A stretch of DNA of 64,000 nt from Rhizobiaceae bacterium (lineage in GTDB: Bacteria; Pseudomonadota; Alphaproteobacteria; Rhizobiales; Rhizobiaceae), in the NCBI GenBank assembly GCA_023953775.1, contig JAMLJD010000007.1, positions 1 to 64,000 on the forward strand. The letters are read 5' to 3'. The position numbers and the translations under genes are program-made. The notes under the pieces were generated by a model. That model ran no database searches. It had not been told where the DNA came from and saw nothing but the letters and a program-made list of their open reading frames with translations. Below are positions 48,807-58,861 of this stretch, one piece after another; the first letter of the stretch is position 1; each line of letters opens with the position of its first letter.

Positions 48807-49456
48807 GCGACGATCCCGAAACGCTGCGCCAGATCGCAGAGCTTGCCAGCGACGACCGGCCGCTGCTCGTCCTCGACGTGGACGACGTCGTTCTGGAGTT
48901 CGTCCGTCCCTTCCCGCGCTATCTCGGCGCGCGCGGCTTCGAGCTGCGGTTCGAATCGTTCCGGCTGCACGGCAACGTCGTGGACACCGCGAGCGGCGAG
49001 CGGGCACCGGACGAGACAGTCTCGCAACTTATCGACGAGTTTTTCCGCGACCAGCACGACTGGCAGACGATGACGGATGGCGCCGCCGAGGCGCTGGCGC
49101 TGTTCGGCAATGCGATCGAGATCGTCCTGCTTACCGCCATGCCGCACCGCCACCGTGAGGCGCGTCGGCGGTTGCTCGACACGCTGGGCCTCACATATCC
49201 GCTGCTGACCACCGAGCGCGCGAAAGGGCCGGCCATTCGCCTGCTGCGCGGCGCGCGGGCGCGGCCGGTCGCCTTCGTCGACGACATGCATCGCAACCTG
49301 ATTTCGGTGCAGGAGGCCGTGCCGGACGCGCATCTCTTCCATCTCATGGCCGACAATTCGCTGCGTGCGCTGCTGCCACCGACGCCGCAGGGCGTCCACC
49401 ATGTCGAGGACTGGCCCGACGCTGCGCCGAAAATCGCTTACGCCTTAGGTATTTAG
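48803..49456 (+). CDS. HAD-superfamily protein
   Basis: 217 residues from a GTG start. HAD motif I appears as [12 protein letters not shown] (D-x-D), motif II as [10 protein letters not shown], motif III/IV as [10 protein letters not shown] and [10 protein letters not shown]. Probably a phosphatase or related hydrolase; substrate not evident. Coupled to DUF3572. Confidence 0.8.
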   Translation: MSDDPETLRQIAELASDDRPLLVLDVDDVVLEFVRPFPRYLGARGFELRFESFRLHGNVVDTASGERAPDETVSQLIDEFFRDQHDWQTMTDGAAEALALFGNAIEIVLLTAMPHRHREARRRLLDTLGLTYPLLTTERAKGPAIRLLRGARARPVAFVDDMHRNLISVQEAVPDAHLFHLMADNSLRALLPPTPQGVHHVEDWPDAAPKIAYALGI

Positions 49457-49466
49457 ACGCAATTCC

Positions 49467-50042
49467 TCAGAGTTCGAGTCGCATCAGAGGCCGACCCGCC
49501 TTGCGCTCCGCGACGACCGCGAACCCGGCCTTCTCGAAGACGCGGGCCGAGCCGACGTAAAGCCCGATCGAGCGCGAGTCTTTGGATTGGCGCATCGGGC
49601 ACGCCTCCAGCAGCCGGGCGCCGTTTTCCCCCGCATGGGCGATTCCCGCCGCGACGAGTTGATGCGTCAGGCCTTTTCCGCGCGCGCCGGTGCGCAGAAA
49701 GAAGCAGGAGATCGCCCATATCCCGGCATCGGCCGCATCCACGTCCTCGACCGGCGCCGACACCCTGCCCTTGTTGTTCCATTCGGGCACGTCGGCGCGC
49801 GGCCCGATCTGCATCCATCCGACGGCGCGACCGCCGTCGAACGCGAGCAGGCCCGGCGGCGGCCCGGCCTCGATCCGGGCCTTGATATGGTCCTTGTTGC
49901 GCTGTTTGTCCGGTATGCGTCGTACCGCCGGCGGCAGCCGGAAATGCGTACACCAGCAGCCGTAGCAGGCGCCCTGTTTGCCGAACAGGTCCTCGAATGC
50001 CGGCCACAGGTCCGGCGTCAACGGCGCAACCGTCACAGTCAT
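49467..50042 (-). CDS. GNAT family N-acetyltransferase
   Basis: 191 residues. Starts with a conserved cysteine/tryptophan cluster ([13 protein letters not shown]) seen in a subgroup of GNAT proteins; the acetyl-CoA motif is [16 protein letters not shown] and [12 protein letters not shown] closes the fold. Substrate unknown. Divergent from dinB; the LexA box lies about 50 bases before its start, so SOS control could extend to it. Confidence 0.82.
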   Translation of the reverse strand: MTVTVAPLTPDLWPAFEDLFGKQGACYGCWCTHFRLPPAVRRIPDKQRNKDHIKARIEAGPPPGLLAFDGGRAVGWMQIGPRADVPEWNNKGRVSAPVEDVDAADAGIWAISCFFLRTGARGKGLTHQLVAAGIAHAGENGARLLEACPMRQSKDSRSIGLYVGSARVFEKAGFAVVAERKAGRPLMRLEL

Positions 50043-50092
50043 GTTCCCTCCTCGCGCCGCTTGTACGCGACGGCGCGGTCCATTATCATGAT

Positions 50093-50107
50093 GTTCCCGT
50101 TACGTTC
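50093..50107. promoter_or_regulatory. LexA (SOS) box upstream of dinB
   Basis: GTTC (50093-50096), seven bases (CCGTTAC), GTTC (50104-50107): an exact match to the direct-repeat GTTC-N7-GTTC site bound by alphaproteobacterial LexA. It ends 12 bases before the dinB start codon and would block the promoter there. Confidence 0.8.
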
Positions 50108-50119
50108 TCATTTTGGCCG

Positions 50120-51427
50120 ATGGCTGTCAACGACCCCGAGCTCGGTTTCTGCCGCGATTGCCTGACGGCTCAGGCGGCTGTTGCGCGGCGATGCGAGGCG
50201 TGCGGCAGCCCGCGCCTGCTGCGCCACCCGGAGCTTTATTCCCTGTCTCTCGGACACATCGACTGCGACGCGTTCTATGCGGCGGTCGAGAAGCGCGACA
50301 ACCCCGCCCTGCGCGACCGGCCGGTGATCATCGGCGGCGGCAAGCGCGGCGTGGTGTCGACCGCGTGCTACATCGCCCGCATCCGCGGCGTGCGCTCGGC
50401 GATGCCGATGTTCAAGGCGCTGGACGCCTGCCCGGACGCCGTGGTGATCAAGCCGGACATGGAGAAATATGTCCGCGTCGGCCGGCAGATTCGCGAGATG
50501 ATGTTCGCGCTGACGCCACTGGTCGAGCCGATCTCCATCGACGAGGCATTCCTCGACCTCGCGGGGACCCAGAAGCTTCATGGCGAGCCGCCGGCCCGGG
50601 TACTGGCGCGTTTCGCGACTGCAGTGGAAGCCGAGATCGGCATCACCGTTTCGGTGGGGCTCTCCTACTGCAAGTTCCTCGCCAAGGTCGCGTCCGACTT
50701 CAACAAACCGCGCGGCTTCGCGGTGATCGGCGAAGCGGAGGCGCTCGGATTTCTCGCCGACCAGCCGGTGACGCTGATCTGGGGCGTCGGCAAGGCGTTC
50801 GCGGCGACACTCGCGCAGGACGGAATCCGCACAATCGGCCAGTTGCAGCGGATGGAGCAGGCCGATCTCATGCGCCGCTACGGAACGATGGGAACGCGGC
50901 TTTACCGCCTTGCCCGGGGCCAGGACGACCGCCGCGTGCACGCCGACCACGAGGCCAAGAGCGTTTCGGCCGAGACCACCTTCGACACCGATCTCGCGTC
51001 CCCCGCCGATCTCGTGCCGGTGCTGCGGGCGCTGTCGGAGAAAGTGTCGTCGCGGCTCAAGAAGTCGGGCATTGCCGGGCGCACCGTGGTGCTGAAGCTG
51101 AAGACGAAGGACTTCCGCATCCGCACGCGCAACCGCCAGCTCGCCGACCCGACGCGGCTCGCCGATCGCATCTTCCAGACCGGCCTCGAACTCCTCAGGA
51201 AGGAAACGGACGGCACGCAGTATCGCCTCCTCGGCATCGGCGTTTCCGACCTGTCGGACGACGGCAAGGCCGACCCGCCCGATCTCGTCGACGAACGCGC
51301 GACCAAGCGCGCGATGGCCGAGACCGCGATGGACACCGTCCGCGAGAAATACGGGCGCGAGGCGGTCGAGACCGGCTACACCTTCGGCAATGGCAGCCGC
51401 GGGAGGCCGCGGCGCGACAGCGGATGA
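50120..51427 (+). CDS. dinB: DNA polymerase IV (Y-family) with N-terminal cysteine motif
   Basis: 435 residues. The Y-family core starts at [17 protein letters not shown] and includes the catalytic pair in [16 protein letters not shown], the [12 protein letters not shown]hH region and the little-finger domain. Before it there are about 40 extra residues with Cys11-x2-Cys14 and Cys25-x2-Cys28, a probable zinc ribbon not present in E. coli DinB. No obvious C-terminal beta-clamp motif was checked. ATG 50120 keeps this motif; translation from inside it is possible but less likely. LexA box just upstream. Confidence 0.93.
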   Translation: MAVNDPELGFCRDCLTAQAAVARRCEACGSPRLLRHPELYSLSLGHIDCDAFYAAVEKRDNPALRDRPVIIGGGKRGVVSTACYIARIRGVRSAMPMFKALDACPDAVVIKPDMEKYVRVGRQIREMMFALTPLVEPISIDEAFLDLAGTQKLHGEPPARVLARFATAVEAEIGITVSVGLSYCKFLAKVASDFNKPRGFAVIGEAEALGFLADQPVTLIWGVGKAFAATLAQDGIRTIGQLQRMEQADLMRRYGTMGTRLYRLARGQDDRRVHADHEAKSVSAETTFDTDLASPADLVPVLRALSEKVSSRLKKSGIAGRTVVLKLKTKDFRIRTRNRQLADPTRLADRIFQTGLELLRKETDGTQYRLLGIGVSDLSDDGKADPPDLVDERATKRAMAETAMDTVREKYGREAVETGYTFGNGSRGRPRRDSG

Positions 51428-51532
51428 GCGGCGCGCCATGATCTTGCCGCGTTGACATCGATCATCGCGGTGACACTCTATGCTGTATCGACATTCAGAG
51501 TTTGGGCTTTGACGAAAAAACGGGTGGGTACC

Positions 51533-51919
51533 ATGTTCAGACGTTCCATGTTGGCGGCCGCTGCCGCCCTTTTCGCATCGGCGGCGCTGTTGTCGTCCGC
51601 CGGCGCTGACGAGTTTCTCGGCTCCTACATCGCGCGGCTGTCGCCCGCCGACCATCACGCCAGCGACGGCTACCGGCTCGACAACGCCGCCCAGGTGGTA
51701 CGCCAGGACCGCGCCAACGTGCACAAATTCGGCCGGGCCGATGCGGAGGACGAGTTCGATCCGTGGTTCGGATCGGCCGCCGCGCGGGCCAGGTTCCAGT
51801 CGATGCTCGAACGCAACGGCGCCATGAGCCCGGCGACGCGGCAGGCGATCATGCGCGGCACGCCGCTGGTCGAGGTCGAGGTCTACGTCCGCAAGGTGGT
51901 CGTCAGCATCATCCGCTAG
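51533..51919 (+). CDS. Secreted protein of unknown function
   Basis: 128 residues with a signal peptide (MFRRSMLAAAAALFASAAL, cleavage near SAGA). The mature part is mixed charged, with the segments LGSYIARLSPADHHASDGYR, VVRQDRANVHKFGRADAED and EVEVYVRKVVVSIIR. No family recognised. An upstream in-frame start (51452) is disfavoured. GGTGGG precedes ATG 51533. Confidence 0.65.
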   Translation: MFRRSMLAAAAALFASAALLSSAGADEFLGSYIARLSPADHHASDGYRLDNAAQVVRQDRANVHKFGRADAEDEFDPWFGSAAARARFQSMLERNGAMSPATRQAIMRGTPLVEVEVYVRKVVVSIIR

Positions 51920-51957
51920 GACTGCCCAACGTCCGCGACCTCTGGGCCAGACGCACT

Positions 51958-53059
51958 TTAGGCCGCGTCGTCGACGCGGTCGGGAAACAGCGCCCGCAGG
52001 CCCTCCGGCGAGGCCTTGCAGATGCCGCGTTCTGTGATCAGGCCGGCCACCAGCCGCGCCGGTGTGACGTCGAAGGCGGGGTTGGCGGCAGGCGTCTCGT
52101 CGGGCGAGATCCGGACCTGGGTGACCGAGCCGTCTGGCGCGCGCCCCTGCACGAACGACACCTCGTCGGCCGAACGCTCCTCGATCGGGATTTCGGCAAG
52201 CCCGTCCCGGACTGACCAGTCGATCGTCGGCGACGGCAGCGCGACGTAGAACGGAACGCCGTTGTCCTGCGCCGCCAGCGCCTTCAGATAAGTGCCGATC
52301 TTGTTGCAAACGTCGCCATTGGCCGTTGTCCGGTCGGTGCCGACGATCACCATGTCGACCTGGCCGCGCTGCATCAGGTGACCGCCGGCATTGTCGACGA
52401 TCAGCGTGTGCGGCGCTCCGTGGCTCGCCAGTTCCCAGGACGTCAGGAACGCGCCCTGATTGCGCGGGCGGGTCTCGTCGACATAGACGTGGACCGGGAT
52501 CCCCTCCTCCATCGCGATGTAGATCGGCGACGTCGCGGTGCCGTAATCGACGGTTGCCAGCCAGCCGGCATTGCAGTGCGTCAGGATGTTGACCGGCTCG
52601 CCCGGCTTCTTGCCCTTGGCGATCTTGCGGATGATCTCGAGCCCGTGCCGGCCGATGGCGCGGTTGAGTTCGACGTCGTCATCGGCCATGCTCTGCTCGC
52701 GCGGGCATAGGCGGCCTCGGCGCGACGGGGCGGGCGCGCGGCTTGAGCGCCTTGCGCATCCGTTCAGCGCCCAGCGCAGGTTGATCGCGGTCAGCCGCGT
52801 CGCGTCCAGCGTCTCCCAGGCCAGCGTCGAGGGCTGCATCGGATGGGTCGTCGCGCATCTGCAGCGCGATCCGTAGGCCGTTGTCACGCCGATCAGGGTG
52901 CGCTCGCGCACCCACATGTCGCGGATCATACCGCCACCTCGGGCACCGCATCCAGCGTCACGACACGGAACTTCGCGCAGCCAGCGCTGGCCGAAGGATG
53001 TCGACTGAGCGTCGGTTCTCGTTCAACGGGACACCAAAACGGCGTTCGCCGACCTTCAG
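51958..53059 (-). pseudogene. mtnA: S-methyl-5-thioribose-1-phosphate isomerase (mtnA), frame-disrupted at the 5' part
   Basis: The last 240 codons (51958 to about 52690) are clean and typical of MtnA: catalytic Cys in ILTHCNAGWLATV and Asp in VGTDRTTANGDVCNKIGTY. Upstream the conserved N-terminus continues in other frames (IRDMWVR, IGVTTAYG, AINLRWAL, FRVVTLDAVPEVAV, NENRRSVDIL), with at least four single-base breaks up to a start near 53059. MtnA isomerises MTR-1-P, and homologues do the same to 5-deoxyribose-1-P or ribose-1-P. It is the last gene of the minus-strand nucleoside cluster. The breaks look like sequence errors, so the gene may well be intact. Confidence 0.85.
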
Positions 53060-53099
53060 CCCTGTTTCCTGCTGCTTTTCCTGCGGCTGTCAGGCCGCG

Positions 53100-53868
53100 T
53101 CAGTACGGCGTGTCGCCGCCATCGATGTTGATCGCCTGGACCGCGGATGATGACCGCGGCGTCCGACAGAAGAAAGGCGATCACCCGTCCGAGCTTCATG
53201 GGCTGGATGTGCCTGCCGAGCTGCGCGGGGTGCATCGTAAGCCGTAGAGCGTCTTTTTCCTGCGCGAGGCGCGGCGCCAGGAAGTCGGCGACGCTCTTCA
53301 GCATGTCCGTCGCGACGCCGCCCGGACAGACCGCGTTGACGTTGATGCCCTTGTCCGCCCATTCGAGCGCCAGCGAGCGGGGCAGATTGACTTACCGCTC
53401 GCCTTGGAGGCGTTGTAGCCTGCCATGTTCGGATAGCCGACCTTGCCCGCGTTCGAGGCGACGTTGACGATCGATCTGCTGTCCGTGAACAGCCGGGCGC
53501 AGCTCGCCTGCGACGTCAGGAAGACGCCCTTGACGTTGACCGCGCTCCAGGTCGAGCCTTACCGCCGTCGTCTCCATGGCCGGCCCGAGGCGCACGACGC
53601 CGGCATTGTTGACCAGGCCGTCCAGCCGCCCCATCCGGGCCTTCAGGTCGGCGAGCGCTGCCTCCGTGCTCGCCGGATCGGTCACGTCGGCGACGAGGCC
53701 CACAACCCGATCACCCGCATCCAGCGCCGGCGGCTGCCTCGATCTCTTCGTCCGGTCGAGATCCATCAACTGACCCGACCGCCCTGTTCCAGAACCGCCT
53801 CGGCGATGCCGCGCGATGCCGCCCGCGCCGCCCGTAACGGCGACTACCCTGTCCTTCAACACACCCAT
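53100..53868 (-). pseudogene. Short-chain dehydrogenase/reductase 1, frame-disrupted
   Basis: Reassembled over several frame breaks this is a roughly 255-residue classical SDR: start MGVLKDRVVAVTGGAGGIA (TGxxxGxG nucleotide motif), LVNNAGVVRLG, SIVNVASNAGKVGYPNMAGY followed by NASKA (catalytic Ser, Tyr, Lys), and an end ...INIDGGDTPY at 53100. Span 769 bases against a whole number of codons plus one. Substrate unknown; in this cluster an aldehyde or sugar/alcohol is likely. Starts 23 bases after SDR 2. Confidence 0.8.
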
Positions 53869-53891
53869 CTCGATACTCCGTCTCGTTTTTG

Positions 53892-54659
53892 TCAGGTCGG
53901 CCGGCACACCAGGTCGGGCGGGCCATGACGCCGCCATCGACCACCAGATCGACACCTGTGACCACCGCGCCGCGTCGGAGGCGAGGAACAGGCAGGCGTC
54001 GGCGATATCCTCGGGCTTACCGAGCCGCTTCAGGGTTACCGCCTCGTTCCAGCGCCTCGACGCCGGAAGGCCAGGCTGTCTCGATGCTGCCGTGATGGAT
54101 CAGGCCCGGACAAACGCAGTTGACGCACCCCGTACTGGCCGAACTCATCGCCGCCGCCTTGGTGAACATCAGTAGAGCCGCCTTCGACGTGGCGTAATGG
54201 CCGGCCCGGCGCGGGATTGTGTCCTCGATCGAGGCGATGTTGACTACGGACCCGCCCTTCCGCGCTGCGCAGTCTTACCAAGCATCGCCTTGACCAGCAG
54301 GAACGGCCCGGCAACGTTGGCCGCCATCGATCCCGACTAGTCCGCCTCGGTGACGTCTTCTCCATGCTGGCTCTGGCCGGCTGGATCCCGGCATTGTTGA
54401 TCAGAATGTTTACCGATCCGAAACGGTCGGCAGCTCCGGCAACTGGGCCCGTCGCGCCCGCCTCGGAGGAATCTCGGCCTGGACGGCGAACGCTCTGCCG
54501 CCGGCACTCGATCGCCGCGACCACCGCCTCGGCTGCTTTGGCGCTGGCGTTGTAGTGGCACACCACATTGGCCTCGCTTCGCCGAAGCGGCGCGATGCCC
54601 GCGCCGATGCTGCCGCTTGCGCTGCAACGATCGCGGTGCGGCTCCGACAGGTCGAGCAG
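53892..54659 (-). pseudogene. Short-chain dehydrogenase/reductase 2, frame-disrupted
   Basis: A second classical SDR of about 255 residues with several breaks: opening LLDLS followed by a degraded Gly motif region, NVVCHYNASAKAAEAVVAAI, VNILINNAGIQPA, SVVNIASIEDTIPRRAGHYA with TSKAALLMFTKAA (Ser, Tyr, Lys), and an end VTGVDLVVDGGVMARP. The 5' end cannot be fixed exactly; 54659 is approximate. Not a recent duplicate of SDR 1, since the catalytic regions differ. Confidence 0.75.
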
Positions 54660-54699
54660 TTTCGCGACGGCAGGAATCGTATCGCCTGCGTCCTGCTCC

Positions 54700-55537
54700 T
54701 CAGGCCCGCGCCGGCAGCGTCGGCAGCAGTTCGGCGAGGATCGACTGGATCTTGACCCCGCATCAGGCCTCCTTCATGATGTCCTCGATGGTGTCCGGCC
54801 GCTGGTCCGGGCCGCCGGTCGCCGTGTTGGTGATGGCGGAGATGCCGATCGTGCGCAGGCCGACATGGGCCGCGGCGATCACTTCGAGCACCGTGGATAC
54901 GCCGACTGCGTCGGCGCCGGCGCTGCGCTGGAAACGCCGCTCGGCATTGGTCTCGAGCTCGGGGCCCTGCAATATCCTGGGCGATGCCGCGTCGTGACCT
55001 TGGCCCGACCCGCCGCTTCCGCAACCAGCTTGTGCAGCTCGCGGTCGTAGGGCTGGGCGACATGTCGGGGGAAGGAATGCCGATCGCGTCGTCATTGTGG
55101 CCGGCAAGTGCGGGCTGTTACCGGTGAAGTTCGTGATCATCTCGATCAGGCGACGTCGCCGCCGCGATAGTCGGCGTTGAGCCCGCCGGCGGCATTGGTG
55201 ACGACGAGTTAGCACGGCGCGCCGTTGAGCCATTTAGGAAGTAGACGACTATGGCGATGTCGCGCGGGTCCCATCTCATAGATGTGGAGACGCCCCTGCA
55301 TGGCCACGACATATACCGAACAGCGAGCCGATGACGAGCTGGCCCTTGTGCAGCGGCGCTGTCGACACCGGAAACCGTCGATCTCGCCATAGGGGATGAT
55401 GACTGGATCGTCGATCGCATCGGCCAGGTGGCCGAGGCCTGAGCCGAGGATCAGGCGATATCGCACGGCGCGCTCGAGGCGATTTCACCGGAGGAGCATG
55501 CCCGCTCGACGCGCGCGGATTGGGTTTCAGTCGTCAT
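54700..55537 (-). pseudogene. Purine nucleoside phosphorylase (PunA type), frame-disrupted
   Basis: About 275 residues when joined. Begins MTTETQSARVER at 55537; LILGSGLGHLADAIDDPVII and PYGEIDGF are the phosphate-binding start of the trimeric PNP family, followed by HKGQLVIGSLFGI, YVVAMQGRLHIYE, LVVTNAAGG and a C-terminus near GVKIQSILAELLPTLP. PNP cleaves (deoxy)inosine and guanosine with phosphate to base and pentose-1-phosphate. This is not the MtnP signature. At least six frame breaks. Confidence 0.82.
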
Positions 55538-55561
55538 CGATCGTCCTTCCATATCGTGAAT

Positions 55562-56876
55562 TCAGGCGATGGTCGCCTTGATCTTCGGCGCGAGGCTGCG
55601 GACCTCGTCGAGCGTCCCGGCAATGTCGAGGCGCGTCAGCGCCCCGTCGCGCACCACCTGTTCTCCGGCCAGGAAGACGTGGCGGACGTCCGACTTGCTG
55701 GTCGAGTAGACGAGGTGGGCCACTTGATCGAACATCGGCACGGCGTGCGGACGGTTAACGTCCACCATCACCATGTCGATGAACTTGCCGACTTCCAGGC
55801 TGCCGAGACGGTCCCCGGCGCCAAGCGCCTTCGCGCCGTTGATCGTCAGCATGTCGAAGGCCTGGCGCGTCGAGATCAGGTCGGCACGGCCTGTGAAACC
55901 CTTGTGGATGGTCGCGGCGAGCCTCAGCGCCATCCACATGTCGAGGTCGTTGCCAGAAAGCGGTCCATCGGTTCCGAGCGACACGTTTATGCCGCGCTCC
56001 AGCATGTCCGGCACGCGCGAAGCCGGAGGCGAGCTTCATGTTCGACATCGGATTGTGGGCGACATGCGCGTCTCTGGCGGCAAGGATATCCAGCTCGCTC
56101 GTCGTCGAGGTGGGACGCAACAGCGAGCACGGTCCGTCCATCGATGCAGCCGAGGTGGTCAAGGTGGCGCACGACCGGACCTACTCGTAGCGCGACGTGA
56201 CGTCGTCCTGCTCGAAGCGCGTCTCGGCGCAATGGTGCAGAAGATGCCGCCGCATTCATGCTGGTCCAGGCGGCCTTGAGGTTTCGGGGCCGGACCGTGT
56301 AGGTGCCGTGCGGCATGGTGGCGAAGGAAAACGTCGTCCGCATCACCGAACTCGTCGAAGAAGCCGGGCTTCAGCCACGCGCTCACGTCGATCGATTGTA
56401 GCGCCGTGACGTTTACTGGGTCGAAGAAGATGCCGCCGGTCGAGACGCGCATGCCGACAGCGCGCGCTGCCTTCTACGGTCTGAACGGGTACCAGAACAT
56501 GTCCATGACGGGAGGTGACGCTGCCGAGGAGCAGTTCGGCGAAGCCTGCACGCTGCCCAGATAGGAGGTGGGGCGTGACGAGATCGCTTTCGCCTCGGCC
56601 TTCCAGACGGTTCGGAGCCAGGGCTCGAGCAGGTCTCGACCAGGCCGCGGAACAGGCTGTCCGCCGCGTGGCAATGGGTGTTGACGATGCCCGGCATCAG
56701 GATATGGCCGCCCTCGTCGACGACCTTCGCCTTCGCCGCCTCGCGATCGGCGCGATGTCCGCCGATGATCCGATTGCCGTGATGCGGCCCTTGTCGACCG
56801 CCACGCCGCCGTCGGCGATGATCGGGAACCGGCGCTACTGGAGGTGACGACGAGGGCATTTCGAATGACGAGATCG
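55562..56876 (-). pseudogene. Amidohydrolase, MTA/SAH deaminase-like (TRZ/ATZ family), frame-disrupted
   Basis: About 440 residues joined. Opening DLVIRNALVVTS, the metal pair in ILMPGIVNTHCHAADSLFRG, SVMDMFWYP, a further His in HLDHLGCID and HVAHNPMSNMKLASG, and a clean C-terminal 150 residues containing INVSLGTDGPLSGNDLDM with the metal Asp. This set is typical of cytosine-deaminase-like enzymes that deaminate MTA, S-adenosylhomocysteine or adenosine (MtaD); 8-oxoguanine deaminase is an alternative. The start is approximate because the upstream permease runs directly into it. Confidence 0.78.
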
Positions 56877-56879
56877 GCC

Positions 56880-57790
56880 GCGTCCGGCTCTTCCTTGTAC
56901 CACCACGAGATCGCCGTCAGCACGGCGAGAGCGTTGCAAGATAGGGCATCATGTCGGTGAACTGCTGCGGCATGCCGAGGCCCTGGATGATGTGAACGAC
57001 AGGCTGTCGACCACGCCGAACAGAAGCGTGATGAAGAACAGCGGCCACGCCTTTACCGCGCGTCAGGAGCACGGCGATCGGTGATCCAGCCCTTACCCGG
57101 CGCTCATGTTCTCGACGAACAGATTGACGTTGGCGATCGACAACTGTGCGCCAGCAAAGGCCGCACAGCGCGCCGCACATCATCAGGGCCAGCAGCCGCA
57201 CCTTTGTCGGGGTTGACGCCTCCGGCCTTGAGCGCGCCCGGATTTTCGCCGGCGGCTCGGATGCGAAGGCCGAGCCTGTGGCGGGCAAAGAAGACATGCC
57301 AGCGCCGACGAGGATCAGCGACAGGCAGAACAGCGAAGGACTGGCCGTCGAGCAATGGCCCGAGCACGGGGATGCCCGCGAGCCCCGGCATATGGACGGC
57401 GCTGAACCCGGCGATGTCGGGGCTGTTGAACGCCGGTCAGCGCCGAAGATGACGCGCAGCAGATAGGTCGTCACGGCCCGGCGGCCAACAGGTTGATGGC
57501 GATCGAGGACGACGATCGCATCGCCGCCGCGCCGTGCAGGTTGAACTCGGCGAAGACGACGCCTCCATCGCAAGGCCGCGAGCGCGGCGCTCAGGGCCCT
57601 GACATAGGGCGCGATCCGGCGAAGTAGGCGCCGACGACGGCAGCGAACGCGCCGGTCAGGATCATGCCCTCGAGGCCGATGCTGAAGACGCCTGCCCGTC
57701 GCAGATCGCGCCGAGCGCTGCGAGGAGCAACGGCGTCAGGAAGCGCGGCACGGAGGCCAGAAATACAGGGTCGAGGAGGAGATCGAGCAT
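56880..57790 (-). pseudogene. BMP-family nucleoside ABC transporter permease 2 (NupQ/YufQ type), frame-disrupted
   Basis: Starts MLDLLLDPVFLASVPRFLTP at 57790 and continues with LAALGAICDGQAGVFSIGLEG and MILTGAFAAVVGAYFAGS, a hallmark of the second permease of BMP-type transporters. The C-terminus ends near MMPYLATLALAVLTAISWWY. About 300 residues, eight or nine helices, several frame breaks. The start lies 9 bases after the permease 1 stop, with GGAGG between them. Confidence 0.8.
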
Positions 57791-57799
57791 CCGGACCTC

Positions 57800-58847
57800 C
57801 TACTTTTCGCTCGACGGCGGCGAGAGCAGCGCACCGGACGACGCGGCTTGCGATGAACAGGATGATGACCGCCTGCATGACTAGTGCGACTTCTGGCACT
57901 TCGGCGGCGCGTTCCATGCCCGCCGCCCCGCCTGATCGCTGCGAAGAAGAAGCCCGAGATCGGCACCAGCCACGGGATCGTATGCCGACAAGCAGGACGG
58001 CGACATGCGCCGGTCCAGGCGTGAAAGCGGCTGCACCAGCATGCCGTCGACGTAGCGGTGGTGGATGCCGAACACGGCAATCGCCCCGACGAGGCCTGCG
58101 ATCGCTCCGCTCGTCGCAAGCGTCTGCAGCGTCAGCTTCGTCAATGGCAGCCCGACCGCGCGGCGAAATCGCCGGGACAACGGTTCAGCCGCGCGTGACA
58201 GCCGTGGGTCGTTCTGTAGCTGTAGACGATGGTCGCGACTGCAACGACGGCCACCAGGAGGATGCCGATGTCGAGGCGTACGCCCGGGAAGTAGGCAGCC
58301 AGGTCTCTGCGGCACGAGATGCACCGCACCATGCCGGACTACGTCGCGGAACGGGATGCGCCACCAGATAGGATGCGATGAAACGGATCGGGAAGTTGAG
58401 CATAGCGAGCGCCGACCAGCAGCGGCACGCCGACATAGACCCGCAGCACGCCCGCAAGCAGGGCCTGAAGCCGTCGGCGGCCATGCCGGCGACGATGGCG
58501 GACGCCAGCACCAGCAGCGGCGGCCCTGCAGCATGATCGCGACCAGCGCCGAGACCAGCCTCCGGCGATGAGTTGTCCCTCCCCGCCGATGTTGAACAGT
58601 CCGGCCCCGGGAAGCTCAGCATCACGGAAAGGGCCATGCCGATGATCAGCGTCGAGCGGCTGAGCGTCGCCATCAGGAAGGCAAAGGGCGACCGCCGAAG
58701 GCGCCGGAGAAGAAGCCCTGGATCGCCTCGCCGAAGGGCGCGCCGATCAGCAGCATCAGGCCGAACAGTATGGCGAATATCCAGGCCAGCGTGGCGGTCC
58801 ATGCAGCAAGGTCACCGCCGAGAAGCTTGCCGGCGCGCGAGCTTCAT
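57800..58847 (-). pseudogene. BMP-family nucleoside ABC transporter permease 1 (NupP/YufP type), frame-disrupted
   Basis: Starts MKLARRQASRR at 58847, with WTATLAWIFAILFGLMLLIG and GAPFGEAIQGFFSGAFG in shifted frames, and ends LVMQAVIILFIASRV...VERK-stop at 57800. The segment ...TLATSGAIAGLVGAIAVFG with HHRYVDGM is the conserved permease loop. About 349 residues over at least six breaks. Confidence 0.78.
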
Positions 58848-58861
58848 GCCGCCTGCCTGCG

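Noticed and set aside
50108..52309. 733-codon minus-strand frame spanning dinB, the secreted gene and mtnA
   Set aside because: Runs antisense to dinB and the secreted protein gene and out of frame with mtnA; no domains.
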